DNA from: an uncultured Raoultella sp.
GTDB taxonomy: Bacteria; Pseudomonadota; Gammaproteobacteria; Enterobacterales; Enterobacteriaceae
Assembly: GCA_900759445.1 (NCBI GenBank)
Contig: CAAEVH010000028.1
Location: 1-64,000 of the forward strand
DNA: 64,000 bases
Direction: 5' to 3'
Shown here: in pieces, positions 8,988 through 18,778 of the stretch
How positions within the stretch are numbered: the first letter of the stretch is position 1
Layout: each line of letters starts with the position of its first letter
Made by a program: the position numbers and the translations under genes
Notes under the pieces: generated by a model
The model's input: only the letters and a program-made list of their open reading frames with translations
Database searches by the model: none
What the model was told of the DNA's origin: nothing

Positions 8988-9350
8988 ATGTCTGAATTTA
9001 GCCTCTCCGCACTGAAAAATGCACTGCTCAAAACGAAATCCACGCCTACTGAAACTGAAATTTTAGGCACAAAGGTTTACCTGCGTCGGCTGACGGCGGC
9101 TGAGCTTATTGATCATGAAGATGCACTCATCGAGGCGCAGACCTCTGGCAATGCCCGCCTGGCGTCTGAGCTGAGCGTACAGATTGTTATCGACAGCCTG
9201 GTTCAGCCTGACGGCTCGCCGATTAAAGCCAAAGACAAACCCACGGCGAAGGAGTTGCTGGCGGCACACGATAACGTTGTGCTTCTGGATGCCATCGACA
9301 AAGTGAAAAAGCACGCCATCGGTAAGCTGGAAACCGCCGAAAAAAACTGA
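8988..9350 (+). CDS. Tail assembly chaperone, short form (gpG-like)
   Basis: A 120-residue protein equivalent to lambda gpG, which coats the tape measure protein before tube polymerisation. It ends GKLETAEKN just after a run of seven A residues (9340-9346). The sequence has the mixed helical pattern of TAC proteins (LKNALLKTKSTPTETEILGT; RRLTAAELIDHEDALIEAQT). The in-frame stop TGA at 9348 directly follows a canonical slippery heptamer, so this short form is expected to be the main product and the frameshifted form the minor one. Confidence 0.82.
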   Translation: MSEFSLSALKNALLKTKSTPTETEILGTKVYLRRLTAAELIDHEDALIEAQTSGNARLASELSVQIVIDSLVQPDGSPIKAKDKPTAKELLAAHDNVVLLDAIDKVKKHAIGKLETAEKN

Positions 9351-9598
9351 GTGACTCGCCCTGGCTGGAGCTGATTTTCTGGCTGGCCGACCGCTGGGGC
9401 GAGCCTGACCCGTCAAAAATTGCGGCGCTTCCGGCTGACACGCTTTTCCACTGGCGTGCTTTCTTCCTCAAACAGGGCATTTTCAAAAAGCCTTCGCCAG
9501 AAGATTCTGACAATATCCCGCCCCCTGTTAAATCACCCGCGGCTGCGAACCAGAGTCTGGATGCGCAGTGTGCGGCAGTCATTAAGGTATTAATGTAA
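8988..9598 (+). CDS. Tail assembly chaperone fusion made by -1 frameshift (gpGT-like)
   Basis: A second reading frame continues in the -1 frame from CTG 9347 to TAA 9596-9598 and encodes 83 residues (SDSPWLELIFWLADRWGEP near its start) with no ATG-led start of its own suited to independent translation. The slippery heptamer A AAA AAC (9341-9347) sits exactly at the end of the G frame. A -1 slip there would give a fusion of about 203 residues, the layout established for lambda G/GT. The T stop overlaps the tape measure start (TAATG), as in lambda-like phages. Confidence 0.8.
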
Positions 9599-12500
9599 TG
9601 GGTGATGTTGCCTCTCTTGCCGTTGGGCTGCATCTGAATGCAGCGAACTTTAAATCGCAGCTGATGAGCGCCTACGGCAGCGCTGAGAGTCAGTCACGCC
9701 AGTTTAACCGCAATGCCCAGGCTGATGCGAAAAAGACGGAGGATGCCTATAAGCGTGTTTCTGCTTCGGTATCAGGGCTGGCTGGCAGGCTGGCAGGTTT
9801 TGCCGGGGCGGGTTTATCGCTGGGCACCATTATTAACACTACGCGGCAGTACAGCCAGTCCCTGTCGGATTTGCAGGCCATCACCGGTGCCACCAGTGTG
9901 CAGATGAAACTGTACGATCAGGCAGCGCAGGAAATGGGCCGCACAACGGAATACAGCGCATCGCAGGCTGCCGAGGCCATTAAGCTGATGGCTTCGGCAA
10001 AGCCTGAACTGCTGAGTACCTCTGCGGGGCTGACGGCGGCGACCAAAAGCGCGTTAACGCTGGCCCAGGCGGCAGGGACCACGCTTCCGGATGCCACCCG
10101 AACGCTGGCGCTGTCGTTAAACCAGTTTGGGGCGGGAGCCAGTGAAGCCGACCGGTATATCAATGTGCTGGCTGCCGGCGCGAAATTTGGTTCGTCGGAG
10201 ATAGCCGATACTGCTGCTGCTATTAAAAATGGCGGGGTGGCAGCGGCACAGGCTGGCGTCGGTTTTGAAACCCTCAATGCCGCCATACAGGTACTGGCGG
10301 AGCGTGAGGTTAAAGGCGGCGAGGCCGGAACCGCGCTGCGTAACGTGATCCTGAATCTGGAGAAGGGAACCGATAAAACCCTGAAGCCTTCTGTTGTCGG
10401 GCTGAGTCAGGCACTGGAGAACCTGGCCGGGAAAAACCAGTCAACAAAGCAGGCCGTGAAGCTGTTCGGGGTGGAAAACCTCAGCGCGGCATCCATCCTG
10501 GTGCAGAACCGCGAGAAGGTGGAGTCGCTGACCGCCGCCCTGACCGGTACACAGACCGCACATGAGCAGGCCGAAATCAGGGTAAATAACCTCAACGGCG
10601 ATCTTCTCAGCCTGACTTCGGCTTTTGAAGGTCTGATTATTAAGGTGGGACAGAGCGGAAACGGCCCGCTGCGCAGTGGTGTTCAGACCGTTACCGATGC
10701 CATTAATGGCCTGACGGATAATTTTAATACGGTCGCCAACGTTGCGCTGTATACGCTGATTCCTGTTCTGGCGACAAAACTGACGGCAGGTATCAGGGGC
10801 AACATCGGTGCCTGGGTGGAGCAGCAGCAGGCAGTCAGGGCCAGCGCGATGGCGCAGGCCGATATGGCGCGAAAAACGCTGGAAAGTACCGCCGCCACGC
10901 TGGCACAGAATAACGCAGAATTCGGGCGTTATCGGGAAATGGAGAAAAGTGCCAGACAATTTGGCCTTAACGTCAGTTATCAGAGTGAGTTTAACCGCTT
11001 AATCCGGCAGGAAACCGAGCAGACACTGCTCTCCACCCAGGCAAAGAGCCAGCTGAATGCTGCCAATAAACAGCTTTCCGTTTCAGCCCGCGCAGCCTCT
11101 GCAGCAGTAGGTATGGCCAGAGGGGCGCTGGCACTTGTTGGCGGTCCGGTGGGAGCGGCGATGCTGGCAGGTTCGGCGTTGCTCTATTTCCATAATCAGG
11201 CGAAGAATGCCCGTCAGTCAGCGATTGACCTGAAAAATGCTGTCGTTGAAACGAATGAAGAACTAAAAAAACTGTCGCTTAACCAGCTCAACGTGAAACA
11301 GCTGGATATTGATGAACAGTTTGAGAATCAGGTTATTCAGCGAAATAAACTGATTAAGGAAATTCAGGATGCGGACAGCCGTATCGATGGATTGAGCGGC
11401 TTCGACCCGTTCGGACAGCTTAAAGGCGTAAAGAACGATAAAACCCGCTACAAAGGGGATCTGGATGCCGTTGAACAAGGGTTAAAACTCCTCAAGGAAC
11501 GGCAAAAAATTGTCAAAGAGGCCATAGAGCAGGCTAAATCAGGGAAAACCGATCCCTCGCCGAAGCCGGATAAACCAGGGAATGAAACAGGGAGCGATAA
11601 ACCCGATACCCCCTGGACCGGGGAAGGCGGGGATACAGGGAAGGGGCAAAAGGCGAAGGTTAACCAGTATGAGCAACTGCGGCGTGAAATCGAAGCGGCG
11701 CATGCCTCCAGTCTCGTACGAATCAACCTGCAGGAGCAGGAAAGCGCCAGAAAACTCCTTGAAGCCGCCCGCGCTGACGGGGCCAGCGAGGCTGATATTC
11801 AGAAGACGTTGCTACTGAATGCTGAAAATTATCAGAAACAGCGCCTCGAACTGGCAGAACAGTATACGCCGGCCAGAGCCTCTCTGACGAAAGAGCGCGA
11901 AGCGAGCCAGGAGCTGAAGTCGCTCCTGGATGCCCGTCTTCTGGATGAAAAGGAATACCAGACGGCCAGAATCACGCTGGCACAAAGTACAGCCCGCGAA
12001 CTGTTACAGGCACAGGCAGCGGCAATGTCTGCCCCTCTGATTGATATCGCCGGCACGGTTGATCCGCTGGCAGAACTGCGCAATCAACTGGCCGAGCGTC
12101 AGTCTTTGCTGCAGGCTTTTTATCAGAACGATGTTATCAATAAAGAACAGTACGAACTGCTGAAGCAAAAGGCTGACAAGGATTCCGCTGATGCGCAGTA
12201 CCAGACGGCGGTGGAGCTTTATAAGTCGCAGGGAAACCTGAACAGCCTCGCCATTGGCCTGATGGAAACCACCCAGGAGCGAACCTCCAACATGCTGACC
12301 GGGATGCTGAACGGTACACAGACACTCCGGGACGGGATGATTGGGTTATTTTCCTCCCTGACACAGTCGGTGATTAAAAACCTTGTCGATATGGCAGCGC
12401 AGGCGCTGATTACTAACACCATTCTGAAATCCATTATGGGTATCGGCGGCAGTCTTTTGGGTGGTGCAGCCACAGCGAGTACCGGCACGGCCATCAGCAG

Positions 12501-12900
12501 TTTTGGCAGCAGTTTTAGTTTTAATGCGAAGGGCGGTGTTTATGACTCACCTTCATTAAGTGCCTACAGTAACGGCATCTATGACAGCCCGACCCTGTTT
12601 GCTTTTGCAAAGGGGGCAGGTGTGTTTGGTGAAGCTGGTCCGGAAGCCATTATGCCCCTTGCTAAAACGCCTGACGGTACGCTGGGCGTCAGGGCGCTGG
12701 GTGACCCGGGTTCCTCTGGTGGTGGTATGAATGGGGGGATTACTTATTCACCTGTGTATCACATTGCCATCCAGAATGACGGACAAAACGGGGAGATAGG
12801 GCCGCAGGCATCGCAGATGCTGGTCAGAATGATCGATACGCGCGTCATGAGCATCCTGAGAACTCAGGGCCGCGATGGCGGCATGCTGGCGGGAGGATAA
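9598..12900 (+). CDS. Tail tape measure protein
   Basis: A 1100-residue tape measure protein that sets tail length and passes into or through the cell envelope during DNA injection. Residues about 70-290 match the TP901-type core domain (TRQYSQSLSDLQAITGATS; EMGRTTEYSASQAAEAIKLM). A hydrophobic stretch, ALALVGGPVGAAMLAGSALL, lies near residue 505-530, followed by a long coiled-coil region rich in Glu, Lys and Gln, and a Gly-rich C-terminus with FGEAGPEAIMPL, the conserved end of lambda gpH-type proteins. It starts in the TAATG overlap with the chaperone frameshift product. Confidence 0.93.
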   Translation: MGDVASLAVGLHLNAANFKSQLMSAYGSAESQSRQFNRNAQADAKKTEDAYKRVSASVSGLAGRLAGFAGAGLSLGTIINTTRQYSQSLSDLQAITGATSVQMKLYDQAAQEMGRTTEYSASQAAEAIKLMASAKPELLSTSAGLTAATKSALTLAQAAGTTLPDATRTLALSLNQFGAGASEADRYINVLAAGAKFGSSEIADTAAAIKNGGVAAAQAGVGFETLNAAIQVLAEREVKGGEAGTALRNVILNLEKGTDKTLKPSVVGLSQALENLAGKNQSTKQAVKLFGVENLSAASILVQNREKVESLTAALTGTQTAHEQAEIRVNNLNGDLLSLTSAFEGLIIKVGQSGNGPLRSGVQTVTDAINGLTDNFNTVANVALYTLIPVLATKLTAGIRGNIGAWVEQQQAVRASAMAQADMARKTLESTAATLAQNNAEFGRYREMEKSARQFGLNVSYQSEFNRLIRQETEQTLLSTQAKSQLNAANKQLSVSARAASAAVGMARGALALVGGPVGAAMLAGSALLYFHNQAKNARQSAIDLKNAVVETNEELKKLSLNQLNVKQLDIDEQFENQVIQRNKLIKEIQDADSRIDGLSGFDPFGQLKGVKNDKTRYKGDLDAVEQGLKLLKERQKIVKEAIEQAKSGKTDPSPKPDKPGNETGSDKPDTPWTGEGGDTGKGQKAKVNQYEQLRREIEAAHASSLVRINLQEQESARKLLEAARADGASEADIQKTLLLNAENYQKQRLELAEQYTPARASLTKEREASQELKSLLDARLLDEKEYQTARITLAQSTARELLQAQAAAMSAPLIDIAGTVDPLAELRNQLAERQSLLQAFYQNDVINKEQYELLKQKADKDSADAQYQTAVELYKSQGNLNSLAIGLMETTQERTSNMLTGMLNGTQTLRDGMIGLFSSLTQSVIKNLVDMAAQALITNTILKSIMGIGGSLLGGAATASTGTAISSFGSSFSFNAKGGVYDSPSLSAYSNGIYDSPTLFAFAKGAGVFGEAGPEAIMPLAKTPDGTLGVRALGDPGSSGGGMNGGITYSPVYHIAIQNDGQNGEIGPQASQMLVRMIDTRVMSILRTQGRDGGMLAGG

Positions 12901-13233
12901 GTGAAAACCTTTCATTGGGCACCCAGGGAGGGGATGCCGTCTTCTGTTTCCCCTTCAGTGACAACCATAAAATTTGGGGATGGCTATGAGCAACGTCGCC
13001 CGACCGGACTCAACCATCAGTTAATTAACTTCCAGCCTGTTTTCCGGACAACGTCGGACAATTCCCGCACCGCACTTGAAGCGTTTCTGGTCGAGCACGG
13101 GGGATATAAAGCCTTTCTGTGGCGACCGCCAAAATACAACCGCACGATTAAAGTTGTCTGCCGGGAATGGTCTGTTACGGACAACGTCACGTATTCTGAT
13201 TTCAGCTGTAAATTTGAGCAGGTTATTGCTTAA
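12901..13233 (+). CDS. Minor tail protein M
   Basis: A 110-residue lambda gpM-type tail tip protein (FGDGYEQRRPTGLNHQ; AFLWRPPKYN; DFSCKFEQVIA at the C-terminus). It starts with GTG immediately after the tape measure stop (TAAGTG). gpM acts at the tail tip during assembly of the initiator complex with L, I and J. The order M-L-K-I-J downstream is the same as in lambda. Confidence 0.88.
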   Translation: MKTFHWAPREGMPSSVSPSVTTIKFGDGYEQRRPTGLNHQLINFQPVFRTTSDNSRTALEAFLVEHGGYKAFLWRPPKYNRTIKVVCREWSVTDNVTYSDFSCKFEQVIA

Positions 13234-13241
13234 GGATCCTT

Positions 13242-13937
13242 ATGCAGGATATTCCTCAGAACACCCTCAACGAAACCACGAAAACCGAGCAGTCTGCCCG
13301 CATTGACTTGTGGGTAATCGACCTGACGGCCTTTGGTGGCCAGCGTTACTACTTTTCAAATGAACTAAACGAGAAGGGAGAGCCGGTCACCTGGCAGGGC
13401 AGGAAGTATGACGTTTACCCGATACAGGGAACCGGATTTGATCTGGTAGGGAAAGGGACGTCTTCCCGACCGACGCTGGCGGTGTCGAACCTGTTTGGCA
13501 TGGTCACGGGACTCGCGGAGGATGTGCAGAGCCTCGTCGGGGCCACGGTGGTAAGGCGCGTGGTATACGCCCGTTTTCTCGATGCGGTGAACTTTACAGG
13601 CGGCAATCCGGAGGCTGATCCGGAACAGGAAGTGGTCAGCCGCTGGGTGATTGAACAACTGTCGGAGCTGAAAGCCACCACGGCGACCTTCGTGCTGGCC
13701 ACACCGACCGAAACGGACGGTAGCGTGTATCCGTCGCGGATCATGCTGGCTGATGTCTGCAACTGGACCTACCGTTCGCAGGAGTGTGGCTATGTCGGGC
13801 CACCTGTGGCGGACGAGTTTGATAAACCCACAACAGACCCTGCAAAAGATGCCTGCAGCAAATGCCGTACCGGCTGCGAGCTGCGTAATAACCTGCCGCG
13901 CATCGGCTGTTTCCTCTCCATTAACCGTCTTTCCTGA
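13242..13937 (+). CDS. Minor tail protein L (Fe-S cluster type)
   Basis: A 231-residue lambda gpL-like tail tip hub protein. The C-terminal third carries a Cys-rich cluster: DVCNWTYRSQECGY, then DACSKCRTGCELRNN and IGCF. In lambda gpL this region holds an oxygen-sensitive [4Fe-4S] cluster, and the spacing of cysteines here fits that. The N-terminal part contains VTWQGRKYDVYPIQGTGFDL. Its stop overlaps the start of the K gene (TGATG). Confidence 0.9.
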   Translation: MQDIPQNTLNETTKTEQSARIDLWVIDLTAFGGQRYYFSNELNEKGEPVTWQGRKYDVYPIQGTGFDLVGKGTSSRPTLAVSNLFGMVTGLAEDVQSLVGATVVRRVVYARFLDAVNFTGGNPEADPEQEVVSRWVIEQLSELKATTATFVLATPTETDGSVYPSRIMLADVCNWTYRSQECGYVGPPVADEFDKPTTDPAKDACSKCRTGCELRNNLPRIGCFLSINRLS

Positions 13938-14683
13938 TGGATACACCCATGAAAAAAACACTCCTGGCGCATGCTGCAGCATGCGCGCCGGCTGAATCGT
14001 GTGGCTGGGTGGTGAACACGCCCGCCGGGGAGCGGTATTTTCCCTGCCAGAATCTTTCCGCTGAACCGACTCTGTATTTCCGCATGGATCCGGCAGATTA
14101 CCTTCAGGCGCAGGCGGCAGGCGATGTGGTGGCCCTGGTACACAGCCATCCCGATGGCCAGCCGTTTCTCAGCGATGTTGATCGCCGCCTGCAGGTGCAA
14201 AGTGGCCTGCCGTGGTGGCTGGTCTGCGATGACCGGATATACAAATTTCGCTGCATGCCATTCCTCACCGGGCGGGCATTTGAGCACGGGGTGACGGACT
14301 GTTACACCCTGTTCCGAGATGCGTACCATCTGGCGGGTATTGAGATGCCGGATTTTGCGCGGGGGGAGGACTGGTGGAAGCAGGGCGAGAATCTGTATCT
14401 GGATAATCTGGAGGCGACAGGTTTTTATCGGGTGAATGCTGAAGAGGCACAGCCCGGAGACATTCTGATTTGTTGTTTTGGTTCATCAGTTGCCAACCAT
14501 GCCGCGATTTACTGCGGCGACGGCGAACTGCTGCACCATATTCCTGACCAGCTCAGTAAACGCGAGAGGTATTCTGAAAAATGGCAACGCCGCACACACT
14601 CGATATGGCGACACCGGGCATGGCACGACTCTGCCTTCACGGGGATTTACAACGATTTGGCCGCCGCTTCAGCCTCAGTATAA
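13937..14683 (+). CDS. Tail tip protein K, JAMM plus NlpC/P60 domains
   Basis: A 248-residue two-domain protein of the lambda gpK type. The N-terminal Mov34/JAMM-like domain has Glu20 (APAESCGWV), His69-x-His71 and Asp80 (HSHPDGQPFLSD), the metal-binding set. The C-terminal NlpC/P60 domain has the predicted nucleophile Cys122 (VTDCYTLFRDA) and His188 (SVANHAAIYCG), so it could cut peptidoglycan cross-bridges during tail tip assembly or DNA entry. ATG 13937 overlaps the L stop; ATG 13949 is an alternative start. The 3' end overlaps the I gene by 103 bases, as in lambda. Confidence 0.9.
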   Translation: MDTPMKKTLLAHAAACAPAESCGWVVNTPAGERYFPCQNLSAEPTLYFRMDPADYLQAQAAGDVVALVHSHPDGQPFLSDVDRRLQVQSGLPWWLVCDDRIYKFRCMPFLTGRAFEHGVTDCYTLFRDAYHLAGIEMPDFARGEDWWKQGENLYLDNLEATGFYRVNAEEAQPGDILICCFGSSVANHAAIYCGDGELLHHIPDQLSKRERYSEKWQRRTHSIWRHRAWHDSAFTGIYNDLAAASASV

Positions 14684-15258
14684 AAACGGGGGCCGAGGCC
14701 ATTTACGCGCTGGCCATACAGGTTCCGGGCTTCCGGCAGAAAATGAATGATGGCTGGTATCAGATACGCATCGCCGGTCAGGATGTGGATGAAACCAGCG
14801 TGTCAGCCCGTCTGCATGAACCGCTGCCGGACGGGGCCATTATTCATATTGTCCCGCGTATGGCAGGGGCTGGAAAAGGTGGTATGTTCCAGGTTGTGCT
14901 GGGTGCCGTGGCAATCGGCGCATCCTTTTTAACTGGCGGGGCAACTCTTGCTCTTTGGGGTAGCGCATTATCTGCCGGTGCTATTTCGGCATCCTCGGTC
15001 CTTTTTTCTATGGGGGTAGCCATGATGCTGGGCGGTGTGGCGCAGATGCTGACACCCCAGGCAAAAATACCCTCCTCCCGGCAGACCGACAACGGCAAAC
15101 AGAACACCTATTTTTCGTCACTGGACAACATGGTGGCGCAGGGTAATGCCCTGCCGGTGTTATACGGTGAAATGCTGGTCGGTTCCCGCACGATCTCCCA
15201 GGAAATCAGCACACGGGATGAAGGTGGCGGGGGACAGGTGGTGATCATCGGTCGCTGA
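14581..15258 (+). CDS. Tail assembly protein I
   Basis: A 225-residue protein closely similar to lambda gpI. The N-terminal ubiquitin-like domain (ARLCLHGDLQRFGRRFSL; AGQDVDETSVSARLHEPLPDG) is followed by a Gly/Ala-rich hydrophobic stretch (about 110-150), and the C-terminus keeps the very conserved NGKQNTYFSSLDNMVAQGN and LPVLYGEM. It overlaps the end of K by 103 bases. gpI is required for tail tip assembly but is not present in the finished tail. Confidence 0.92.
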   Translation: MATPHTLDMATPGMARLCLHGDLQRFGRRFSLSIKTGAEAIYALAIQVPGFRQKMNDGWYQIRIAGQDVDETSVSARLHEPLPDGAIIHIVPRMAGAGKGGMFQVVLGAVAIGASFLTGGATLALWGSALSAGAISASSVLFSMGVAMMLGGVAQMLTPQAKIPSSRQTDNGKQNTYFSSLDNMVAQGNALPVLYGEMLVGSRTISQEISTRDEGGGGQVVIIGR

Positions 15259-15287
15259 CTTACTGCAGCATATTTGTATTTACATAG

Positions 15288-15308
15288 AACCGCCTCCGGG
15301 CGGTTTTG
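15288..15308 (+). terminator. Terminator-like hairpin between I and J
   Basis: AACCGCC-TCCG-GGCGGTT stem followed by a short T run (TTTTGTC), 22 bases before the J start codon. It is almost the same hairpin as the one at 8943-8965. Confidence 0.55.
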
Positions 15309-15329
15309 TCGTTTCAGAGGGAACAGATT

Positions 15330-18300
15330 ATGGGTAAGGGTGGTGGCAGCAGTAAAACGCCGCATGAGGCTCCTGACGACCTGAAATCCAGTCAGATGCT
15401 GACGGTAGTTGATGCCATCTGCGAGGGACCGATTGAAGGTCCTGTGGACGGGCTAAAGAGTGTCAGAATTAACAAAACGCCGGTCCTCGACAGCGACGGT
15501 AACGCGATGGTTCACGGTGTCACCGTGGTTTACCGCGTGGGGGAGGATGAGCAGACCGCGATGGAGGGGTTCGAAGACTCCGGTGCGGAAACCCTGCTGA
15601 GTGTGGAGGTGAAGAAGTCAGAGCCAGTGACCCGCACCATTACCACCAAAACGCTGGACCGTCTGCGCTTTACCTTTGGTGTGCAGTCGCTGGTCAGCAC
15701 CAGTACCAAAGGTGACCGCAACCCGACCAGCGTACAGATGCTGATCCAGTTTCGCCGGGATGGCCAGTGGCAGGTGGAGCGGGATATCACCATTTCGGGG
15801 AAAACGACCACGCAGTTTCTGGCATCTGTGGTGATTGATGATTTACCGCCCCGGCCGTTTGAAGTCCGCATGCTTCGCCTCACTGATGACAGCACGACAG
15901 ACCTGCTGCAGAACAAAACGGTGTGGTCGGGCTATACCGAAATCATCGATGTGAAACAGTGCTACCCGAACACCGCCGTTATCGGGGTAAAAGTGGATGC
16001 GGAGCAGTTTGGCAGCCAGCAGGTCACGCGAAACTATCACCTGCGCGGGCGTATTGTGCCGGTGCCGTCGAATTACGATCCGTTAAAACGTACATATACC
16101 GGGATATGGGACGGTACTTTCAAACCGGCATATACGAACAATCCGGCCTGGTGTGTGCTGGATATGCTGACTCACCTGCGCTATGGCATGGGAAGCCGCA
16201 TCGGTGTTGCCGATGTGGACAAGTGGGCGCTGTATGCCATTGCACAGTACTGCGATCAGCCTGTTCCTGACGGTTTCGGCGGGACGGAGCCGCGTATCAC
16301 CTGCAATGCGTATCTGACGGACCAGCGCAAAGCGTGGGACGTGCTGGGGGACTTCTGTTCCCTGATGCGCTGTATGCCGGTCTGGAACGGCAGCACCCTG
16401 ACGTTTGTGCAGGACCGGCCCGCCGATAAAGTCTGGACCTATACGCAGAGTAATGTGGTGATGCCCGCTGATGGTGCGCCGTTCATCTACAGCTTCAGCG
16501 CACTGAAAGAGCGCCACAATGCCGCCGAGGTCCGTTACACCGACCCGAACAACGGCTGGGAAACATCCACCGAACTGGTGGAAAACGACGCTGCCATCCG
16601 TCGCTACGGTCGCAACGTTCTGAAGATGGATGCGTTCGCCTGTACCAGCCGTGGGCAGGCGCACCGCGCAGGACTGTGGGCCATCACCACCGAATTGCTG
16701 GAAACGCAGACGGTGGATTTTTCCGTAGGGGCTGAGGGGCTGCGACATGTTCCTGGCGATATCATTGAGGTCTGCGACAGTGATTATGCTGGCGTGACCG
16801 TGGGCGGACGCATTCTGTCGGTCGACAGCCTGACGCGCACGCTCACGCTGGACCGTGAGGTGGAGATACCGGCAGGCGGCAATGTGGTGCTGAACCTGGT
16901 GGGCAGCAATGGCCAGCCTGTTACCGTCGCAGTTACCGCACATCCGGCTCCGGACCGCGTGAGCGTCAGCCAGTTACCCGATGGCGTGGCGGCGTACAGC
17001 GTGTGGGGGCTGAAACTGCCGGACCTGCGCCAGCGCCTGTTTCGCTGCGTGGCCATACGGGAGAATGATGACGGGACGTATGCCATCACCGCCGTGCAGC
17101 ATGTTCCGGAGAAAGAGAGCATCGTGGACAACGGTGCGAAGTTTGACCCGTTGCCCGGCACAGGTATCACGAACACACCACCCGCTGTGCAGCATCTCAC
17201 CACGGAGATTCTGGCAGAGGACGGGCAGTATCAGGCGCGGGCGCGCTGGGACACGCCGCGCGTGGTGAAAGGCGTTAACTTCTTCCTGCGCCTGACGGTG
17301 AAAGCGGAAGATAACAGCGACCGCCTGGCCAGCAGCCTGACCCTGACCGAAACGGAGCACACCTTCCGCAACCTGACGCCGGGGCGCTACACCCTGACGG
17401 TGCGGGCGGTGAACACCCAGGGCCAGCAGGGTGAGCCTGCCAGCACAGATTTCAGTATCGCCGCGCCGGCTGTACCGTCTTATGTTGAGCTGATTCCCGG
17501 CTATTTCCAGATAACCGCCACCCCGCGTCAGGCGGTATATGACCCCACGGTGCAGTATGAATTCTGGTTTACGGATACGCAGATAACCGATATCCGCCAG
17601 GTGGAAAGCGATGCGCGTTATCTCGGCACGGCGCTGTACTGGATTGCGGCAAACGCGAGTATCAAACCAGGTAAAGACTATTACTTCTATATCCGTGCCG
17701 TGAACCAGGTCGGGAAATCGGCGTTCGTGGAGGCTAAAGGCCAGGCCAGCAACGATGCGGCGGGCTATCTGGACTTCTTCAAAGGGGAAATCACCGAAAG
17801 CCACCTCGGCAAAGAACTGCTGGAGAAGGTGGAACTGACAGAAGACAACGCCAGCCGGCTGGATCAGTTTTCGGAAGAGTGGCAGGACGCGAACGGCAAG
17901 TGGAATGCCATGTGGGGCGTGAAGATAGAACAGACCGAAGACGGGAAGCACTATGTGGCTGGTCTGGGCCTGAGCATGGAGGATACGGAAGAAGGTAAGC
18001 TGAGCCAGTTCCTGGTGGCGGCTGACCGTATCGCGTTTATCAACCCGGCGAACGGCAATGAAACTCCGATGTTTGTGGCGCAGGGCAACCAGATATTTAT
18101 GAACGAGGTGTTCCTCAAATATCTGACGGCCCCGAGCATCACCAGTGGCGGGAACCCGCCGACCTTTATGCTGACGCCTGACGGCAGGCTGACTGCCCGT
18201 AATGCGGATATCAGCGGTAATATCAGCGCGAATTCCGGCACCCTCAATAATGTGACGATAGCGGAAAACTGCACCATTAACGGGACAATGCGGGCAGAGA

Positions 18301-18710
18301 ATATTGTCGGCGATATCGTTAAAGCCGTCGGGCGGGCTTTCCCCGGAAGCGCTAATTACCCGAATGGGACCCTCACGGTTCAGATACAGGATGACCACCA
18401 TTTTGACAGGCAGATAATCATTCCCCCCATCACCTTTGCAGGAGGAAAGGCAAAATCAGAGACAAGCAACGAGATATGGACAGACTGTGGGCTTGTGGTG
18501 AAGCACAACGGCAGAGAGATATACAACGCAGAACCCGCGATTACAGCGAGATCATTCAGCAGGGTTCTTGATATGCCAGCCGGAGGTGGAAATGTGACGC
18601 TGAGCTTCACGGTTTCATCCAGGGGGTATGGCGGCGGGGCCTGGGCTGATATCAGCAATCTGCTGGTCATGGTGGTGAAGAAGAACAGCACGGGGATCAG
18701 CATTTACTGA
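15330..18710 (+). CDS. Host specificity protein J (central tail fibre)
   Basis: An 1126-residue homologue of lambda gpJ (1132 residues), which forms the tail tip hub and the receptor-binding central fibre. Similarity to lambda J is high from the N-terminus ([20 protein letters not shown]) through the hub, two fibronectin type III-like domains (about 610-830) and the conserved [15 protein letters not shown] region near 935. The last roughly 130 residues (after [13 protein letters not shown]) depart from lambda, which is the part that binds LamB in lambda. ATG 15330 follows the site AGAGGGA; an earlier in-frame start at 15306 falls in the terminator. Confidence 0.93.
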   Translation: MGKGGGSSKTPHEAPDDLKSSQMLTVVDAICEGPIEGPVDGLKSVRINKTPVLDSDGNAMVHGVTVVYRVGEDEQTAMEGFEDSGAETLLSVEVKKSEPVTRTITTKTLDRLRFTFGVQSLVSTSTKGDRNPTSVQMLIQFRRDGQWQVERDITISGKTTTQFLASVVIDDLPPRPFEVRMLRLTDDSTTDLLQNKTVWSGYTEIIDVKQCYPNTAVIGVKVDAEQFGSQQVTRNYHLRGRIVPVPSNYDPLKRTYTGIWDGTFKPAYTNNPAWCVLDMLTHLRYGMGSRIGVADVDKWALYAIAQYCDQPVPDGFGGTEPRITCNAYLTDQRKAWDVLGDFCSLMRCMPVWNGSTLTFVQDRPADKVWTYTQSNVVMPADGAPFIYSFSALKERHNAAEVRYTDPNNGWETSTELVENDAAIRRYGRNVLKMDAFACTSRGQAHRAGLWAITTELLETQTVDFSVGAEGLRHVPGDIIEVCDSDYAGVTVGGRILSVDSLTRTLTLDREVEIPAGGNVVLNLVGSNGQPVTVAVTAHPAPDRVSVSQLPDGVAAYSVWGLKLPDLRQRLFRCVAIRENDDGTYAITAVQHVPEKESIVDNGAKFDPLPGTGITNTPPAVQHLTTEILAEDGQYQARARWDTPRVVKGVNFFLRLTVKAEDNSDRLASSLTLTETEHTFRNLTPGRYTLTVRAVNTQGQQGEPASTDFSIAAPAVPSYVELIPGYFQITATPRQAVYDPTVQYEFWFTDTQITDIRQVESDARYLGTALYWIAANASIKPGKDYYFYIRAVNQVGKSAFVEAKGQASNDAAGYLDFFKGEITESHLGKELLEKVELTEDNASRLDQFSEEWQDANGKWNAMWGVKIEQTEDGKHYVAGLGLSMEDTEEGKLSQFLVAADRIAFINPANGNETPMFVAQGNQIFMNEVFLKYLTAPSITSGGNPPTFMLTPDGRLTARNADISGNISANSGTLNNVTIAENCTINGTMRAENIVGDIVKAVGRAFPGSANYPNGTLTVQIQDDHHFDRQIIIPPITFAGGKAKSETSNEIWTDCGLVVKHNGREIYNAEPAITARSFSRVLDMPAGGGNVTLSFTVSSRGYGGGAWADISNLLVMVVKKNSTGISIY

Positions 18711-18728
18711 TACCTGAATCCAGAAACG

Positions 18729-18752
18729 AGCGCCTGAATGGGCGCTTTTTTA
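18729..18752 (+). terminator. Rho-independent terminator after J
   Basis: AGCGCC-TGAATG-GGCGCT stem-loop followed by six T residues. It separates J from the side tail fibre gene. Confidence 0.75.
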
Positions 18753-18778
18753 TTGCTGAAAACAAGAGGTAATGACAT

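Noticed and set aside
16974..18401. 475-residue minus-strand ORF
   Set aside because: It is the antisense shadow of the well-conserved J gene, has no ribosome-binding site and shows no recognisable protein pattern.
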